Source of the DNA: Muscardinus avellanarius
Lineage: Eukaryota; Chordata; Mammalia; Rodentia; Gliridae
Length of the DNA stretch: 64,000 bases
Direction of reading: 5' to 3'
Assembly (NCBI GenBank): GCA_963383645.1
Contig: OY726564.1
Coordinates: forward strand, 114,819,415-114,883,414
The first letter of the stretch is position 1. The number at the start of each line of letters is the position of its first letter. Below the pieces are notes generated by a model. That model ran no database searches. It had not been told where the DNA came from and worked only from the letters and a program-made list of their open reading frames with translations. The position numbers were made by a program, and so were the translations under genes. Below, in pieces: positions 53,036 to 64,000 of the stretch.

Positions 53036-53155
53036 AAGGGGGTTAGAGGTGTAGCCCAGACGTAGAATGTTCCTGTGTTCAATCAACACACACACACACA
53101 CACACACAGGCTGGAGTATAGAATGCCCTTGGATTCAACCTCCAGTACCACACTC
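53036..53155 (+). repeat. Two ID-like tail fragments with (CA)n
   Basis: GGTTAGAGGTGTAGCCCAGA with (AC)n at 53085-53108, then GGCTGGAGTATAGAATGCCC and CCAGTACC. Confidence 0.65.
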
Positions 53156-53599
53156 ACACAGATTCATTTTATTATTAACGGTACAGTAATTTGATGAGAA
53201 TCAGAACACCTAGAATATTAAATATTCTAATCTAGTAATATGGTATGTTTCCATATTTATCTAAATCTTTTCTTAAGGTTCCTACTTGGGTTTTTTAGTC
53301 TCCTCTCAGAGCACACAAATTTCTTAGGTGTATTCCCATGTATCTTTTTTTCTTTCTAAAGTGTGAAAGCAAATGGAATTTTCCCACTATATTTTTAAAC
53401 TGCTAGTTCTTGGTAAGCAGGACGACTATTCTGGACATTTCCCTTTCATGGTAAGCGTGTGTTCCCTTGGCATCATGACTCTTTTCTTTCCTGGAATACC
53501 CCAGATCTCACCCAGGGAAAGTAACACCAGCGAGCAGAAACAGCTTTGGGGGGAAACAAGATTATCAGTTCAGGACCTTAGGAAGTCGGAGACCTCGCT
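53156..53599. other. Intergenic stretch
   Basis: No feature recognised. Confidence 0.4.
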
Positions 53600-53765
53600 C
53601 CCTCTTAACTAACTGGGCCTAGCAGCCATTAGATCATAAAATTGACCTCATGGGTTTGTGGTGAGCATTAAATGAAATAAGACGGGGTGAACACTTAGTC
53701 AGATCCAGTCTCTAGCTAGATGTGTATAATAGGTGCTCAGTAAGTGTTGAGTGCCTACCATCAGC
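53600..53765 (-). repeat. MIR element
   Basis: TTGTGGTGAGCATTAAATGA and ATAGGTGCTCAGTAAGTG are the antisense of MIR. Confidence 0.7.
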
Positions 53766-54060
53766 AGAGCGCCGAAGTCCCCTGAAAGTCAACTGTGAGC
53801 GTCTTCCCCTTTTGCCTTTTAAGAGACCTGAACACAGTATCCGGTGAAGGATTACAAAGCAAAATTTGACCCTAAGTCTGGTGTCCTAAATAAATAAACG
53901 CAAAAGTAACAGCAGGAGAATTACTGTGATGGAGGTGGCTGTGCAGATGGACAAGGGACCCAGAATCTCCCAGTCACGGCCCTTGGCTTCTGAAATGAAG
54001 CAAAGACTCTGCAGTTGGCCCAACGGTACTTTGCCCTCAGGTTCCTTTTTAAATGGAATT
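53766..54060. other. Intergenic stretch
   Basis: No feature recognised. Confidence 0.35.
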
Positions 54061-54245
54061 AGTTGGGCGTAGTGCTGCACAGCTGTAATCCCAGTACTTG
54101 GGAGGCTGAGACAGGAGGAGCGCAGGTTCAAGGCCAATATCAATGACTTAGTGAGACCTCATCTCAAAACAAAAAATCAAACAGGGCTCGGGGTACAGCT
54201 CGGAGGTAGAACGCCCCTGAATTCAGACCCCAGTACCCAAAGAAA
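54061..54245 (+). repeat. SINE, older copy
   Basis: AGTTGGGCGTAGTGCTGCAC head, GGTTCAAGGCC box and AGACCCCAGTACC tail. Confidence 0.82.
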
Positions 54246-54951
54246 ATGTATCCCATTCAGATACAAAACGTTTTATGTAAATTCATTTCTGAAATTATTG
54301 GGTTTTGTATGGAGAGGAGTTACAGGCGCCACAATACCCCGGTACCTATGGAAGGAGGAAACACAAGGCATGGAAGAGAAGCGCTCTGAAGGTGAGTTTC
54401 CTGTGCCTGACACGCTCCCTGATAATTACTCTGGAAAAGAGAAAACATCTGCCAATTACCAAATATCATTTTTTGGTTTGGGTGTTTCCTGTTAGTCAGG
54501 TCCCACTGTGGCTTATAAACAGGGCCATTGTGAGACTGGGTAGCATGATCCCTGGAACGCTTGTGGCCTTGATGGCCGCAGGAAGCAAGGGCCAGCCAGG
54601 GAGGCGCAGGAGCCTGGCACGAGGAGAAAGGGCAGGCGCCTTCTGTCTTACCCTGTGAGTCACTCACGACTGTGGTTTGATTGCTGTGGGAAGGGTCTTC
54701 TTAGAACAAATTGTGTTGAGACTCGTCACCCCATGGTCTAAACTAGTCAGGTATCATAGTGACTTTCTTGCCATTGACAGGGTTTTGCAAACAAAGAAGC
54801 CCAAGGGCCCGGGTGGAACTCAGACGTTCCCAACAGAGCCACTACTTTTCCATCCTGAGGAGGAAGCGATCTTGCAGGATTACTAGTCACAATCAGTGAG
54901 ACACCAAAGCTCTTCCATTAGATGCCAAGATAGACGATTGCATTAAAAAAT
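54246..54951. other. Intergenic stretch
   Basis: Overlapping 114-117-codon frames at 54151-54658 have no recognisable family; nothing else seen. Confidence 0.35.
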
Positions 54952-55167
54952 ATATTTTTTTTGGTGGTACTGGGGGTGGAATCCAGAGGCTTTCTACCTC
55001 TGGACTACACTCCCAGACCTTTTTTTAAAATATTTTATTTGGAAACAGGGTCTCACTAAGTTGCTGAGAGCCTCATTAAGTAGCTGAGGCTGGCTTCGAA
55101 CCTGTGAGATCCTCCTGTCTCAGCCTCCCAAGCACGGGGATTACAAGCGTGCGTCACCACGCCCGGC
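54952..55167 (-). repeat. B1-dID SINE with target duplication
   Basis: Reverse copy GGTGGTACTGGGGGTGGAAT to CACCACGCCCGGC. TTGCATT precedes the poly(T) and follows the head. Confidence 0.87.
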
Positions 55168-55577
55168 TTGCATTTTAAAATTCTAAGCAAAGATTATACC
55201 CAGTGTTCGGGGGACTCTTCTAGGAGTTTATTTTCACGTTTCACCAACATCCAAGTTAGAACAAAAATCCAGTATCGTTTCAGCTACCGGTCTTCCACCT
55301 GTCCACCTGTCCATCAGCCAGGCATTAGGAATTGAGCTCATGCTTAAGAGAATAGCTACGTGCTACGTAATGGTCACATAAGACACTCACTGGTTTCAAA
55401 CTATTTACATTTCCCATAGAAAGAGTTAGGATCCCATGCCTCTATGTCCTCCCACAGAACAATGCCTCTAAAGAATTGTCCATCTACATGTGGCCTCCTT
55501 ATTTTTCATTATCTACTTGACCAATTTTAACTGGGCTCTATCTCACCCTGCAATGTGCTCATTCAAAAAGCCCTTTG
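55168..55577. other. Intergenic stretch
   Basis: No feature recognised. Confidence 0.4.
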
Positions 55578-55784
55578 AGCTGGGCATGGAGGCCACACCT
55601 GTAATCCTATACTTGGTAGGCGGAGACAGCAGGATTTCAGATGCAAGGCCAGCCTCAGCAATTTAGTGTGATCCTCAGCAACTTAGCAAGATCCTGTTTC
55701 AAAATAAAAAATAAAAAGAGCTGGGGGTATAGCTTGGAAGTAGAACGCCCCTGGGTTCAATCCCCAAAAGCCATCAAAAAAGGC
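55578..55784 (+). repeat. SINE, older copy
   Basis: AGCTGGGCATGGAGGCCACA head and GGGTTCAATCCCCAAAAGCC tail. Confidence 0.82.
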
Positions 55785-56195
55785 CCTCCATAGTTCCAAA
55801 TTCAGTGGTTGGTTTTCTGTGCTGATATTATCTAGCGGACTGGCAGTTAACGATGGCCTCTTTGGACGGGCTCTCCCCTGCCTTCGAGGACGTGCACCCT
55901 CCCGCCCCTTCTCGGCGGCCCAGCCTCAGTGTCCGCTGCCGGTTTCCCTTTTCCCTGCCAGCCCTCGCGGTGCACGCAGAGTGCAAGGCCTTCGCTGCTG
56001 CTTGGCGCTTACCTACACTGAGGGTCTCATATATTCCTCTGGCCTTAAGTTCCATGATGCAAATGACTCTCAAATTAACCTCTTTGTCTCTTTGCGTTCT
56101 ACTGAACTCTAGTCATGGACAAACACCTGCTAGAGATCTCCATCTGGATGTCTAATGGACTTCTCAAAATTCATTTGGCAAAACCCAGATTGTAA

Positions 56196-56196
<1 letters not shown>

Positions 56197-56247
<51 letters not shown>
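56197..56247. repeat. (TG)n microsatellite
   Basis: About 25 TG units without interruption, at the poly(T) end of the next SINE. Confidence 0.95.
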
Positions 56248-56251
<4 letters not shown>

Positions 56252-56375
56252 ATCGAACTCAGAAGGCTACACTCCCAGCCTTATTTTTATTTTTAAATAA
56301 GTTGCAGAGTTCCCGCTCAGTGGCTGAGGCTGGCCCGAAACCTGTGATTCCCCATCTTCGGCACCACCATACCTC
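56248..56375 (-). repeat. SINE, shortened
   Basis: GGATCGAACTCAGAAGGCTA to CACCACCATACC. Confidence 0.7.
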
Positions 56376-56916
56376 TCTCCAAGCCTGGAATTCTCATTCT
56401 TCTCCTCTGCTTTCTTTATCTCAATGGGTAGCACCAACTCATTCAGTTGCTTGGGCACAAGCATAGGAATCAGTACTAATTTCTTCTTCTCCTTACTCTC
56501 AGACATGAGCCATAAACCAATCCTACTAGTTCTAGCTCCAAAATATATCTTCAAAACGTGCCACTTTGATTTATTTCTACCCCTGACACCCAAAGCCAAG
56601 TTACATTACCTCTTTCAGGCCTTCTGAAATAGTGATTTCCCTCCTGCCTCTCACAATTCTCAAGAATTATCTCCTAACAATATGAAGAAATCTCCATCCC
56701 TAGCTTAAAACCTCCAATGGTTTTCAAATGCTCTTGGCATAAAAGCAAATTTTTATATCGTAACCTATAAGGGACTATATTTTCTGGGTATAATTCCAAT
56801 CTTAGCACAAACTACTACTTTTCCCCTCCTATGGGGAAAAGGTCACTCTACTGCTGGCACACTGACCCTTTTCTCCTTGAACAGGCCAACTCTGAGCTTG
56901 CTAAAGGTTCTGTCCC

Positions 56917-57168
56917 AGCTGGGTGTGGTGGTACACACCTGTAATCCTAGTACTTGGGAGGCCGAGACAGGAGCATATAAGGTTTGCGGCCAGCCTCAGC
57001 AACTCAGTGAGGCCTTCAATAATTTAGTGAGACCTTCAATAACTTAGTGAGACCCTCAATAACTTACTGAGACCCTGTTTCAAGATTTAAAAAAATAAAA
57101 GAGGGCTGGAGATGTAGCTTGGAGGTAGAATGCCCCTGGGTTCAATCCCCAGCACCAAAGACAATCAA
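56917..57168 (+). repeat. SINE with internally amplified segment
   Basis: AGCTGGGTGTGGTGGTACAC head. The segment CAATAATTTAGTGAGACCTT recurs about three times in the linker, and the tail is GGGTTCAATCCCCAGCACC. Confidence 0.83.
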
Positions 57169-57299
57169 TCAGTCAATGTTCTGTCCCCACATCTTTGCAT
57201 AAATGGTCTCTTGACCAATATCTGTTGAATGAACAAATAAATGAAAGGCCCTTCAGCAGCTCCGAGGCAGGTCATGGAGCTTGTAAGACAGCCCCTTAC

Positions 57300-57480
57300 A
57301 AGGATACGACTTTCTTCTCCGGTGTTATTTTTCTCTCCCCAGCTCTCCTCTGAGTTCTCCTTGGCCCTGACCTTGGGCTCTCACCATGGACCACTTCTGG
57401 GCTTTTGCATACCCTGCTCTCTTTGGTTGGATGTCCTTCCCTCCTCTGCATCCTTCTCTGCCTGGCTGAGCTGCAGTGAA
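57300..57480 (+). repeat. Ancient repeat (probably L2)
   Basis: TCCTTGGCCCTGACCTTGGG, TGGATGTCCTTCCCTCCTCT and TCTGCCTGGCTGAGC resemble L2-type text. Confidence 0.4.
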
Positions 57481-58079
57481 GTTGTAAGTCCCAGCTTGGA
57501 CCCATGCTCTCTGCACAGCTGGCTTGGTGGTCTCTCCAAACTGCTTCCTATTCAGACCAGAAAGCTGGGAGCCCTCGTGTAGGAAGCTCAGAGGTCTCCC
57601 CATCTGCTCGGAAGGGCATGCTTCCACAGATATCGATACAAGAAATTTGCTGGTGGTTCTGACTGAGACAATGAGTGCTGTGACAATTCTGGATGAAGCC
57701 TTGTTTTAAGTCATCTGTCACCATAGTAACAAAAAATAGTCGTAGTGACTAATATCATCATAAAATTGAAAACAGATCTAACAAGATGTTTCCTCAGCAG
57801 AATGACAGCCTGGATTCCACCCTTTGCCCTCAGCTTTCCACTGGGTGTTTTCTGAGGATGGACCGTGTTCGGGAATTGGTCTCTAATTACCAAGTTTCAT
57901 GAGCGTGTTTCAAAGTCGAGGTGGGATGTCTGGCTAAACTGGAAAATGTCCTTGAACTGGAGAATGGAAGTCCCTCGTGAGGAGAAGGCCTTCCTTTCCT
58001 GACGGAAGACAACTGAGGAGGAAGACAACTGAGGAGAAAATGTCATCGTATTCACAATTTACTCTGATCATAGGCGTCT
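57481..58079. other. Intergenic stretch
   Basis: A short direct repeat GGAAGACAACTGAGGAG near 58003 and 58020; otherwise nothing recognised. Confidence 0.4.
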
Positions 58080-58290
58080 CCTTCCTGACTTCTTCACTAG
58101 AGTAAGTTCTCCTTGCTCTGTGCACTAATGCTCTCCTGTCACAGCACTTACTATGTCATAATTATCTTTCTACCTGTAGGTTAGCAAAAAAAAATCAAAT
58201 ATGACTGTAGTCTACTTACAAGCAATAAGAAATAAGCTTTGTATAGCTTGGCACTTAATAAATATTTGTTGAATGAGTGGGTGATTGGAG
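58080..58290 (+). repeat. Ancient LINE 3' end (probably L2)
   Basis: Ends in GGCACTTAATAAATATTTGT TGAATGAGTG-type text, the usual end of an old mammalian LINE. Confidence 0.5.
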
Positions 58291-58389
58291 AAACCTCAGA
58301 GCAAACAAATGCTGGTCAAATATCACAAGATCATATATGAAGAAACATGAATCACAGAAGAATGTTCTGAAATTCAAAATAGGTAAAAT

Positions 58390-58478
58390 CACCGAGTGTG
58401 GTGGTATATGACTGTGATCCCATTACTTGGGAGGCCGAGATAGGAGGATTTCTAGTTCAGGGCCACTCTCAGCTAAAG
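58390..58478 (+). repeat. SINE head fragment
   Basis: GAGTGTGGTGGTATATGACT to AGTTCAGGGCCACTCTCAGC. Confidence 0.65.
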
Positions 58479-58742
58479 AAGTAGGTAAAAATTGCTGGAA
58501 TAGTCAGGAGAGGCTTTGTGGAAGGTGGACAGGAATGGGTGTCCACAGCTGGGTACCCATGATAGATGGAGGATGCTAATCCAGAGACAGTGGCAGAGAA
58601 GTCTCACTTGAGACCCCCGGGCAGTGAGCCAGCATGCATTGCAGTGGAACTAGTGCTGCAGCATTAGGTCAAAGTCCGATGGGGAAATTCTGATGCCAGG
58701 CTTAGGAGGTAGAATCTTTTCCTATAGGCAATGGGGAAATGT

Positions 58743-58955
58743 TGCTGGGCTTGGGACTGCACATCTGTAACCCCAATACTTGGGAGGCTGAGACAAGAGG
58801 ATCACAGGTTTCAGGATGGCCTCAGCAACTCAGTAGTGAGACCTTCAGCAACTGGGTGAGACCCTATTTCAAAAATAAAGAATAAGAAATAGGGCTGGGG
58901 GTGTCACTCAGAGGTTGAATGCCCCTGGGTTCTAGCCACAGTATCACACAGACTA
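58743..58955 (+). repeat. SINE, older copy
   Basis: TGCTGGGCTTGGGACTGCAC head and GGGTTCTAGCCACAGTATC tail. Confidence 0.82.
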
Positions 58956-59529
58956 AAAAGAAGTTGCTTGTTGAAAGAATTTGCTAATACCCTGTCCCTG
59001 GAGGCTGTGGAGTGTGACTGTTTGGCACAGTTCTGAGTGAGGAAGCCAACCCGGCTCCCCAACAATAGGGCATGTGTTCAGGAAATTTCCCATTGAAGCT
59101 CATTTCCAACTGGCTTTGTATAGTCAGTGCTCTGGGACGTCGAAGTCCCTGGAAATCAGGGCCATTGACACTGTTATTTCCTCCATTATGGTCTAAGTCC
59201 CATTAGGTTGCTGTGACCGTTGGTGACAGCCTTGAAGGAGAAAGCTGGCCAGAGTCAGCCTCAGACACAGGGGGAGGAGGCCGGGCTCCTAGCACTTGAC
59301 TTGTAGCTGGGGGACCTTGCCTGCAGCCCCATCTTCTCTTTCCAGCTTCTCAGGGTTAGACGTTGACTTTCCTGCTGACATGGAATGACCAGCGTAAAGC
59401 CGGAGGAGTGGTGTGAAGGTTTTTAGAGAGCTAGCTCATCTGCGAAGCTTGCCCAGCAGTGGCCCAGATATTTGCAAAATTATCCGGGAAGGACAGCTTC
59501 TTTCTCTCTACTAGTTTCGTCTGACTGGC
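58956..59529. other. Intergenic stretch
   Basis: No feature recognised. Confidence 0.4.
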
Positions 59530-59900
59530 TTTCCATTACTGGTCACCAGTCACCACGAATCTAGCAGCTCCCAATATGAAACCCATTACTTTACAGTTCC
59601 ATAGGTCAGAAGTCTGACTCAGGTCTCCTTGGCTGAGATCAAGGTGCCACGGGGCTGCGCTCCTTCCTGGAGGCTGTAGGGAGGGACCCGTCACCGAGCT
59701 CTATTATTGGCAGAATTGAGCCGTCACAGTGAGAGACTGCTTTATTGCTTGCTGTCAGCTGGTCTCTTCCCCGCATTCTGAGACTACCCACCATCCCTGT
59801 CTTGTGGCTCCTTCCTTCATCTTGAAGCTGGCTCCAGTGAGGAGAGTCGTCCTCACGCCTCAATCTCTCCCCTTTTATATTCTGTCTCATTTCTCTCCAA
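59530..59900 (+). repeat. Old interspersed repeat, family not named
   Basis: TTTACAGTTCCATAGGTCAG, AAGTCTGACTCAGG, GAGATCAAGGTGCCACGGGG and TTCCTGGAGGCTGTAGGG match a widespread old mammalian repeat that I recognise but cannot name. Confidence 0.55.
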
Positions 59901-60309
59901 TCCAGTCAGGAGAGGGTTTCTGCTACGTAGACACATTTTTATTGATGCATCGCAATGACATATCGTGGTGAGGTTCCATATGTTAAAACACACGTACACG
60001 CAGATTTTTCTGTATTCCCCTCCACATTCTTCCCTCTTTCCTCTTCCTCACTCCCACCGGAGTCAATGAGATCTGTGGAAATACTTTCACATATTTCCGT
60101 AGTATTGGCTGGACCGCTTCTTTTCCCAGCCCTCCCTCATCCCTCTTTGACTCTCACGCCTAGCTCAGCTACTCTACAGATCTGTGTTTGTACTAAAGTA
60201 CCTCAGGCTCTCATTTTCTCCCTAGGTTCCATAAACGAGACAAAACATACAACCCTTGACCTTCTGATTACTTAGCATATTATTCTCCACTTCTGCCTAT
60301 TTTCTTGCA
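59901..60309. other. Intergenic stretch
   Basis: Pyrimidine-rich; no feature recognised. Confidence 0.35.
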
Positions 60310-60385
60310 GGTGACTTAACTCAGTTCCTAACCCAGGGGCATTTTACTTGTGAGCTACAGCCCCAGCCCTATTTTTTTAAATTGA
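60310..60385 (-). repeat. ID-like tail fragment
   Basis: CCCAGGGGCATTTTACTTGT, GAGCTACAGCCCCAGCCC; no head. Confidence 0.65.
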
Positions 60386-61055
60386 AAAATCACAGGCATT
60401 AGAGTTTGGGTATCTCTAGGGTTCTATTTTCTGCAGCTACCTGTGAAAAGAAATGAGGGTTAATTTTGATTCAATGAATATCTGTCCAATGTCTATTACA
60501 TACTATTTTGTGAGGCTTTGGACATTCTCTCCTATCTCACCTGTGAGCTGAGAGCTGATGAGGTACACACAGAAGAGATTTACTGACTGTTTTCCTGAAT
60601 CACACCTTGTCCAGGGAGAGGAAGCGGGAAGGGACGCGGCACCAGAGATCCACTTCAGTTTTCACAGGTCAGGGGTCAAGTGTGAAAGGAGAAATGTGCC
60701 AGTGCTCCTGTGGGTGTTATTTTTAAAATCACAAAGAACCAATTCAGGTCAGAATTCATAAGGGCTTTTGATGTGTGCTGGGTTTTGTTCTACCAAAGCT
60801 TAACAATTTAGTTTAGGAGACGTGGGACTTCAAGGAGTTGGAAAACAATTTAGAGTGACATTTTGTATGATTAAAGCAAAAGTCATGCTTCAGGTCACAG
60901 GGAGCTTGAGACAGTTATACCCTGTGTGAGCCAGAGAGACAGCCATGTCCCTTCCCTCCTGTCATGGTGTGACCTCGCTCTACTCTCTGTTATCTTTTTT
61001 CCTTCAAAAAAGGAAATTTACAAGTTAGATCAAATTGCTAATGTTCAAAGCCCTG
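60386..61055. other. Intergenic stretch
   Basis: No feature recognised. Confidence 0.4.
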
Positions 61056-61790
61056 ATGACATCAAATGCTGGCCAGGGTGTGGAGCAACAGGAACTCCCA
61101 ATCATGGCCAGTGGGGATACAAAAAGGTCTGTCCATGTGGAATAGTCGGGCAGTTCCTTATAAAACTAAACTTACCATACCATTCAGCTCCTTGATATTT
61201 ACTCACAAAAATTAAAAAGTTATGCCCACACAGAAACCTAAATGCAGATGTTTATAGCAGCTTTATTCAAATTGAAAACTTGGGAGCAAGCAATAGGTGA
61301 GTGGACAGATGCACCAGGGTATGTCCAGAAATTGACTGTTATTCAGGGCGGTAAGGGAATGACATCTCGAGCCACAGAGGAAAGTTAAATACTTATCGCT
61401 AGGTGAGCGACGACAGTGTGAAAACGGTACGTCCTGTACGATTGCCACCACAAGGCCTTCTGGAAAAGCAAGACTTGGAGACAGTGCAGTGATCAGTGCT
61501 TGCCAAGGGATCCTGGGGAGGAAGACACATGGTGGGAACAGGTGGAGAACAGAAGGTATTTAAGGCCCTGGAACTACTCTGTGGGATCCTGCAGTGGTGG
61601 GTATATGTCACTGTCTACTCATCCACACCCATCAAATGCGCAGCACCCAGAGTGAGCCCTAGTGCACACTGTGGACCTTGAGTGAGGATGGTGTGTCGAC
61701 GTGGATTCATCAGATGTGACCAATGCACCACTCTGGTGGAGGGAGCGGGGGAAGGGCACACGAAGGCCCAGCGCTTTCTCAACTGTGCTC
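61056..61790 (+). repeat. L1 3' end (late ORF2 and 3' UTR), old
   Basis: ATGCTGGCCAGGGTGTGGAG, then TTATAGCAGCTTTATTCAAA and, further on, CAATGCACCACTCTGGTGGA are in L1 order. The reading frame is broken, so this is a relic. Confidence 0.65.
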
Positions 61791-61842
61791 AAATCTAAAA
61801 CTGGTCTAGGCAACAAAGGCTACTTTTAAATGCTATTTCTAC

Positions 61843-62041
61843 TTTTTTTGGTACTGGGATTGAACCCAGGGGCATTCTACCTCTGAGCTTTACCCCCAAT
61901 CCTATTTTGTTTTTTATTTTGAAACAGGATCTCATTAAGTTGCAGAGGGCCTTGCTAAGTTGTTGAGGCTGGCTGTGAGCCTGCCATCCTCCTGTCTCAG
62001 CCCCCCAAGTACTGGGGTTATAGGATTTTACACCACACCTG
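61843..62041 (-). repeat. SINE
   Basis: GGTACTGGGATTGAACCCAG to TTACACCACACCTGG. Confidence 0.85.
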
Positions 62042-62108
62042 GTAAATCTGTCTTTTAACAAAAAATTCAGGAACTATGAGAGTAAGTAACATGTCCCAGT
62101 GTCCAGAT

Positions 62109-62455
62109 TCCTCTCCTCTCCTCTCTCCTCTCTCCTCCTCTCCTCTCTTCTCTCCTCTCTTCTCTTCTCTCTTCTCTTCTCTCTTCTCTCTTCTCTCTTC
62201 TCTCTTCTCCTCTCCTCTCCTCTCCTCTCCTCTCCTCTCCTCTCCTCTCCTCTCCTCTCTCCTCTCTCCTCTCCTCTCTCCTCTCTCCTCTCCTCTCCTC
62301 TCTCCTCTCTCCTCTCCTCTCCTCTCCTCTCCTCTCCTCTCCTCTCCTCTCCTCTCCTCTCCTCTCCTCTCTTCTCCTCTCCTCTTCTCTATCTTCTCTC
62401 CTCCCTTTCTCTCCTCCTCTTCCTCTTCCTCCTCCTTTTTCCCTCTTCTTCTTTT
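62109..62455. repeat. Long (TCTCC)n pyrimidine tract
   Basis: About 345 bp almost wholly C and T, built from CTCTC/TTCTC units with a purer CCTCT core. It adjoins the poly(T) end of a reverse SINE. The long frames through it are low-complexity artefacts. Confidence 0.95.
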
Positions 62456-62655
62456 GTGGTACTGGGGATTGATCCCAGGGGCATTCCACCTCTGAGCTGC
62501 AGCCCCAGCCCTCCTGCCTTCCAGTCCTGCAGCCTTTTTTACTTTTTATTTTGCAGCAGGATCTCACTAAGTAGCTGAGAATCTTGCTAAATTGCTGAGG
62601 CTGGCCTCCTGTCTCAGCCTCCCAAGCACTAGGATTATAGGTGTGCACCACCTCA
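62456..62655 (-). repeat. SINE
   Basis: GGTACTGGGGATTGATCCC to GTGCACCACCTCACCC, with a small insertion after CAGCCCT. Confidence 0.82.
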
Positions 62656-62867
62656 CCCTTTTGTATACCAGTGAGTGGGCTAGATCCTTCAGTTGAAGAT
62701 TGTCTCACTGAGGTTAGAACCTGCCCTCTTTTTACATATGAGGGAACTGCCAAAACTACAGTAAGAACTATGTAAGAACAGGATAGTTTTCATATCTCTT
62801 TTCCCTTCAAGTAGCCAAGATTAGTGTCAAATTCTTTTGCATTTTAAAATTAAAATAATGTCTTGAA

Positions 62868-63081
62868 AGCTGGGCGTGATGGTGCACGCTTGTAATCCCA
62901 GCATTCGGGAGGCGGAGACAGGAGGATCGCAGTTTCGCAGCCAGCCTCAGCTACTTAGTGAGGCCTCCGCAACTTAGTGAGGCCTTGTTTCAAAATAAAG
63001 AATAAAATATAGGGCTGGGGGTGTAGCTTGGAAGCAGAATGCCCCTTAGGAACCCCCCCCCCCACACACACCCGCACACAC
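62868..63081 (+). repeat. B1-dID SINE with perfect 15-bp target duplication
   Basis: GCTGGGCGTGATGGTGCACG head, ending in a C-run and (CA)n. AATAATGTCTTGAAA occurs on both sides. Confidence 0.9.
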
Positions 63082-63096
63082 AATAATGTCTTGAAA

Positions 63097-64000
63097 TGTT
63101 AAAGAAAAACGAAAACAGCAGAATGAACTATAATTCTAGCAGTTTAAACAACACTTTGGGAATATCTTTTTCCTTATGGGCACATATCTTCCTAGAATTT
63201 ATGATTAGCAATAAGACATTTTGCATTGGGAATTTAAACTTCAGCATCGTAATCATCTTCTGTGTTCCCGTTGAGTGCTTAAGTATTTTAGTTGCTGCAT
63301 GGTAAATGATTTCCCTAATGAACAGTTAGGTTGTTTCCAGTGTTTAATTGTTGTGTGCTAATAGTGTTTTGTTGCTCTTAAATTATTTCCTTGGAATAAA
63401 TTCTCAAGTGTCCTATTCTGGAACAGAGAGGCTGTAAACATTTTTATGGGCCTCACCACCCAGCCACAGATAACTAGGCCAAAAAGATTCTATGAATCTA
63501 CATGACACACGAGTGCCTCTAAAGTTAGACTTTTTTTTTAAGGTTGTTTTTCCTTTCAGCAAAATGATGGGTTAGAATCCCTGAAACAATCTTCAAGCTA
63601 AAGCAAACACTAACGCTGAATAAAATACCAAAATGATCAACTTACATGAATTACTGAGTTGACAAAACAAAAGGAAACTAGGATCTTCAGATTGAATCAG
63701 AGCAACTATTCTGGTGGCTGCTGAAGTGGCCTGCACCCTGGCTGGTCTGTTGGACACGCAAGGCAGACACGGACCGAGGTTCCAGCCCTCCCTGCGTGCC
63801 ACCTTAGGGGAGCACCACGCTGTGGTCCCAGAGTCCCATTATAAATGGTGACGTGAAGGGTGATCACTAAGTCCAAGTGGTGTCTGCTGGAGTTCCCCAT
63901 TGTAAAGGCACCTTTCTGTTTGTACCAACAACTTATCTGTAGGACAACACCTGGAGACGGTAGGATGCCTGGCTCCTTAGCCATCTCTACCTGATGCCCA
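63097..64000. other. Intergenic stretch to window end
   Basis: No gene or repeat that I can name. SELE, expected further on by human order, is not visible. Confidence 0.4.

Larger units (their letters stand above)
56090..57245 (+). repeat. Long ancient LINE-like repeat (probably L2), broken by two SINEs
   Basis: The pieces CATCTGGATGTCTAATGGAC, CCAACTCATTCAGTTGCTTG, CTCCAAAATATATCTTCAAA, AACCTCCAATGGTTTTC and the end ATATCTGTTGAATGAAC run in the order of one old element. They are separated by the SINEs at 56248 and 56917. The family is my best guess. Confidence 0.5.

Noticed and set aside
62067..62753. Long frames (up to 228 codons) through the TCTCC tract
   Set aside because: Low-complexity translation (Arg-Glu or Ser-Leu repeats) of a microsatellite and SINEs.
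39220..64000. Search for SELE or another selectin gene in the right part
   Set aside because: No signal peptide, lectin, EGF or sushi exon was seen on either strand; the gene probably lies beyond the window.

Overview
This is a mammalian nuclear genomic window. The genes have introns with GT-AG, one GC-AG and one U12-type AT-AC boundary, there is one CpG-rich bidirectional promoter, and interspersed repeats are very dense. The dominant repeat is a SINE made of a B1-like head joined to a tRNA/ID-like tail. That architecture (B1-dID) is known from the squirrel-related rodents: squirrels, mountain beaver and dormice. The two young subfamilies here differ from the ground-squirrel consensus as I remember it, so I place the source in that clade without naming a species. 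MIR, L2-like, L1 and MLT1 relics complete a typical mammalian background.

Genes, left to right. (1) Positions 33-552 (+) hold the last two coding exons of SCYL3, with a 3' UTR running to a poly(A) signal at 1042. (2) Positions 1159-36404 (-) hold FIRRM (C1orf112). I resolved 24 coding exons with consistent phases; they total 2778 nt, or 925 codons plus a stop. SCYL3 and FIRRM converge tail to tail. (3) A CpG-rich promoter at about 35950-36720 lies between FIRRM and METTL18, which are head to head. (4) METTL18 (+) has a single coding exon at 38025-39155 (376 aa). The order SCYL3-FIRRM-METTL18 matches human 1q24.2.

From about 39.2 kb to 64 kb I see no gene. This is intergenic sequence on the side where the selectins (SELE) lie in human. 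It holds many SINEs, older LINE and LTR relics, a tandemly repeated unit at 45.95-46.83 kb that resembles an L1 5' UTR, a local 250-bp duplication, and several long microsatellites, including about 345 bp of pyrimidine repeat at 62.1-62.45 kb.

Function: FIRRM partners FIGNL1 in removing RAD51 from DNA, METTL18 methylates a histidine of ribosomal protein L3, and SCYL3 is a pseudokinase. They share a locus, not a pathway. I found no prokaryote-like system, CRISPR array or obviously new gene. The most interesting signals are splicing-related (the AT-AC first intron, a GC donor, an exon that begins with a donor motif) and SINE-related (two subfamilies that appear to have kept opposite pol III B boxes). 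Homology and conservation statements are from memory and were not checked by a search.
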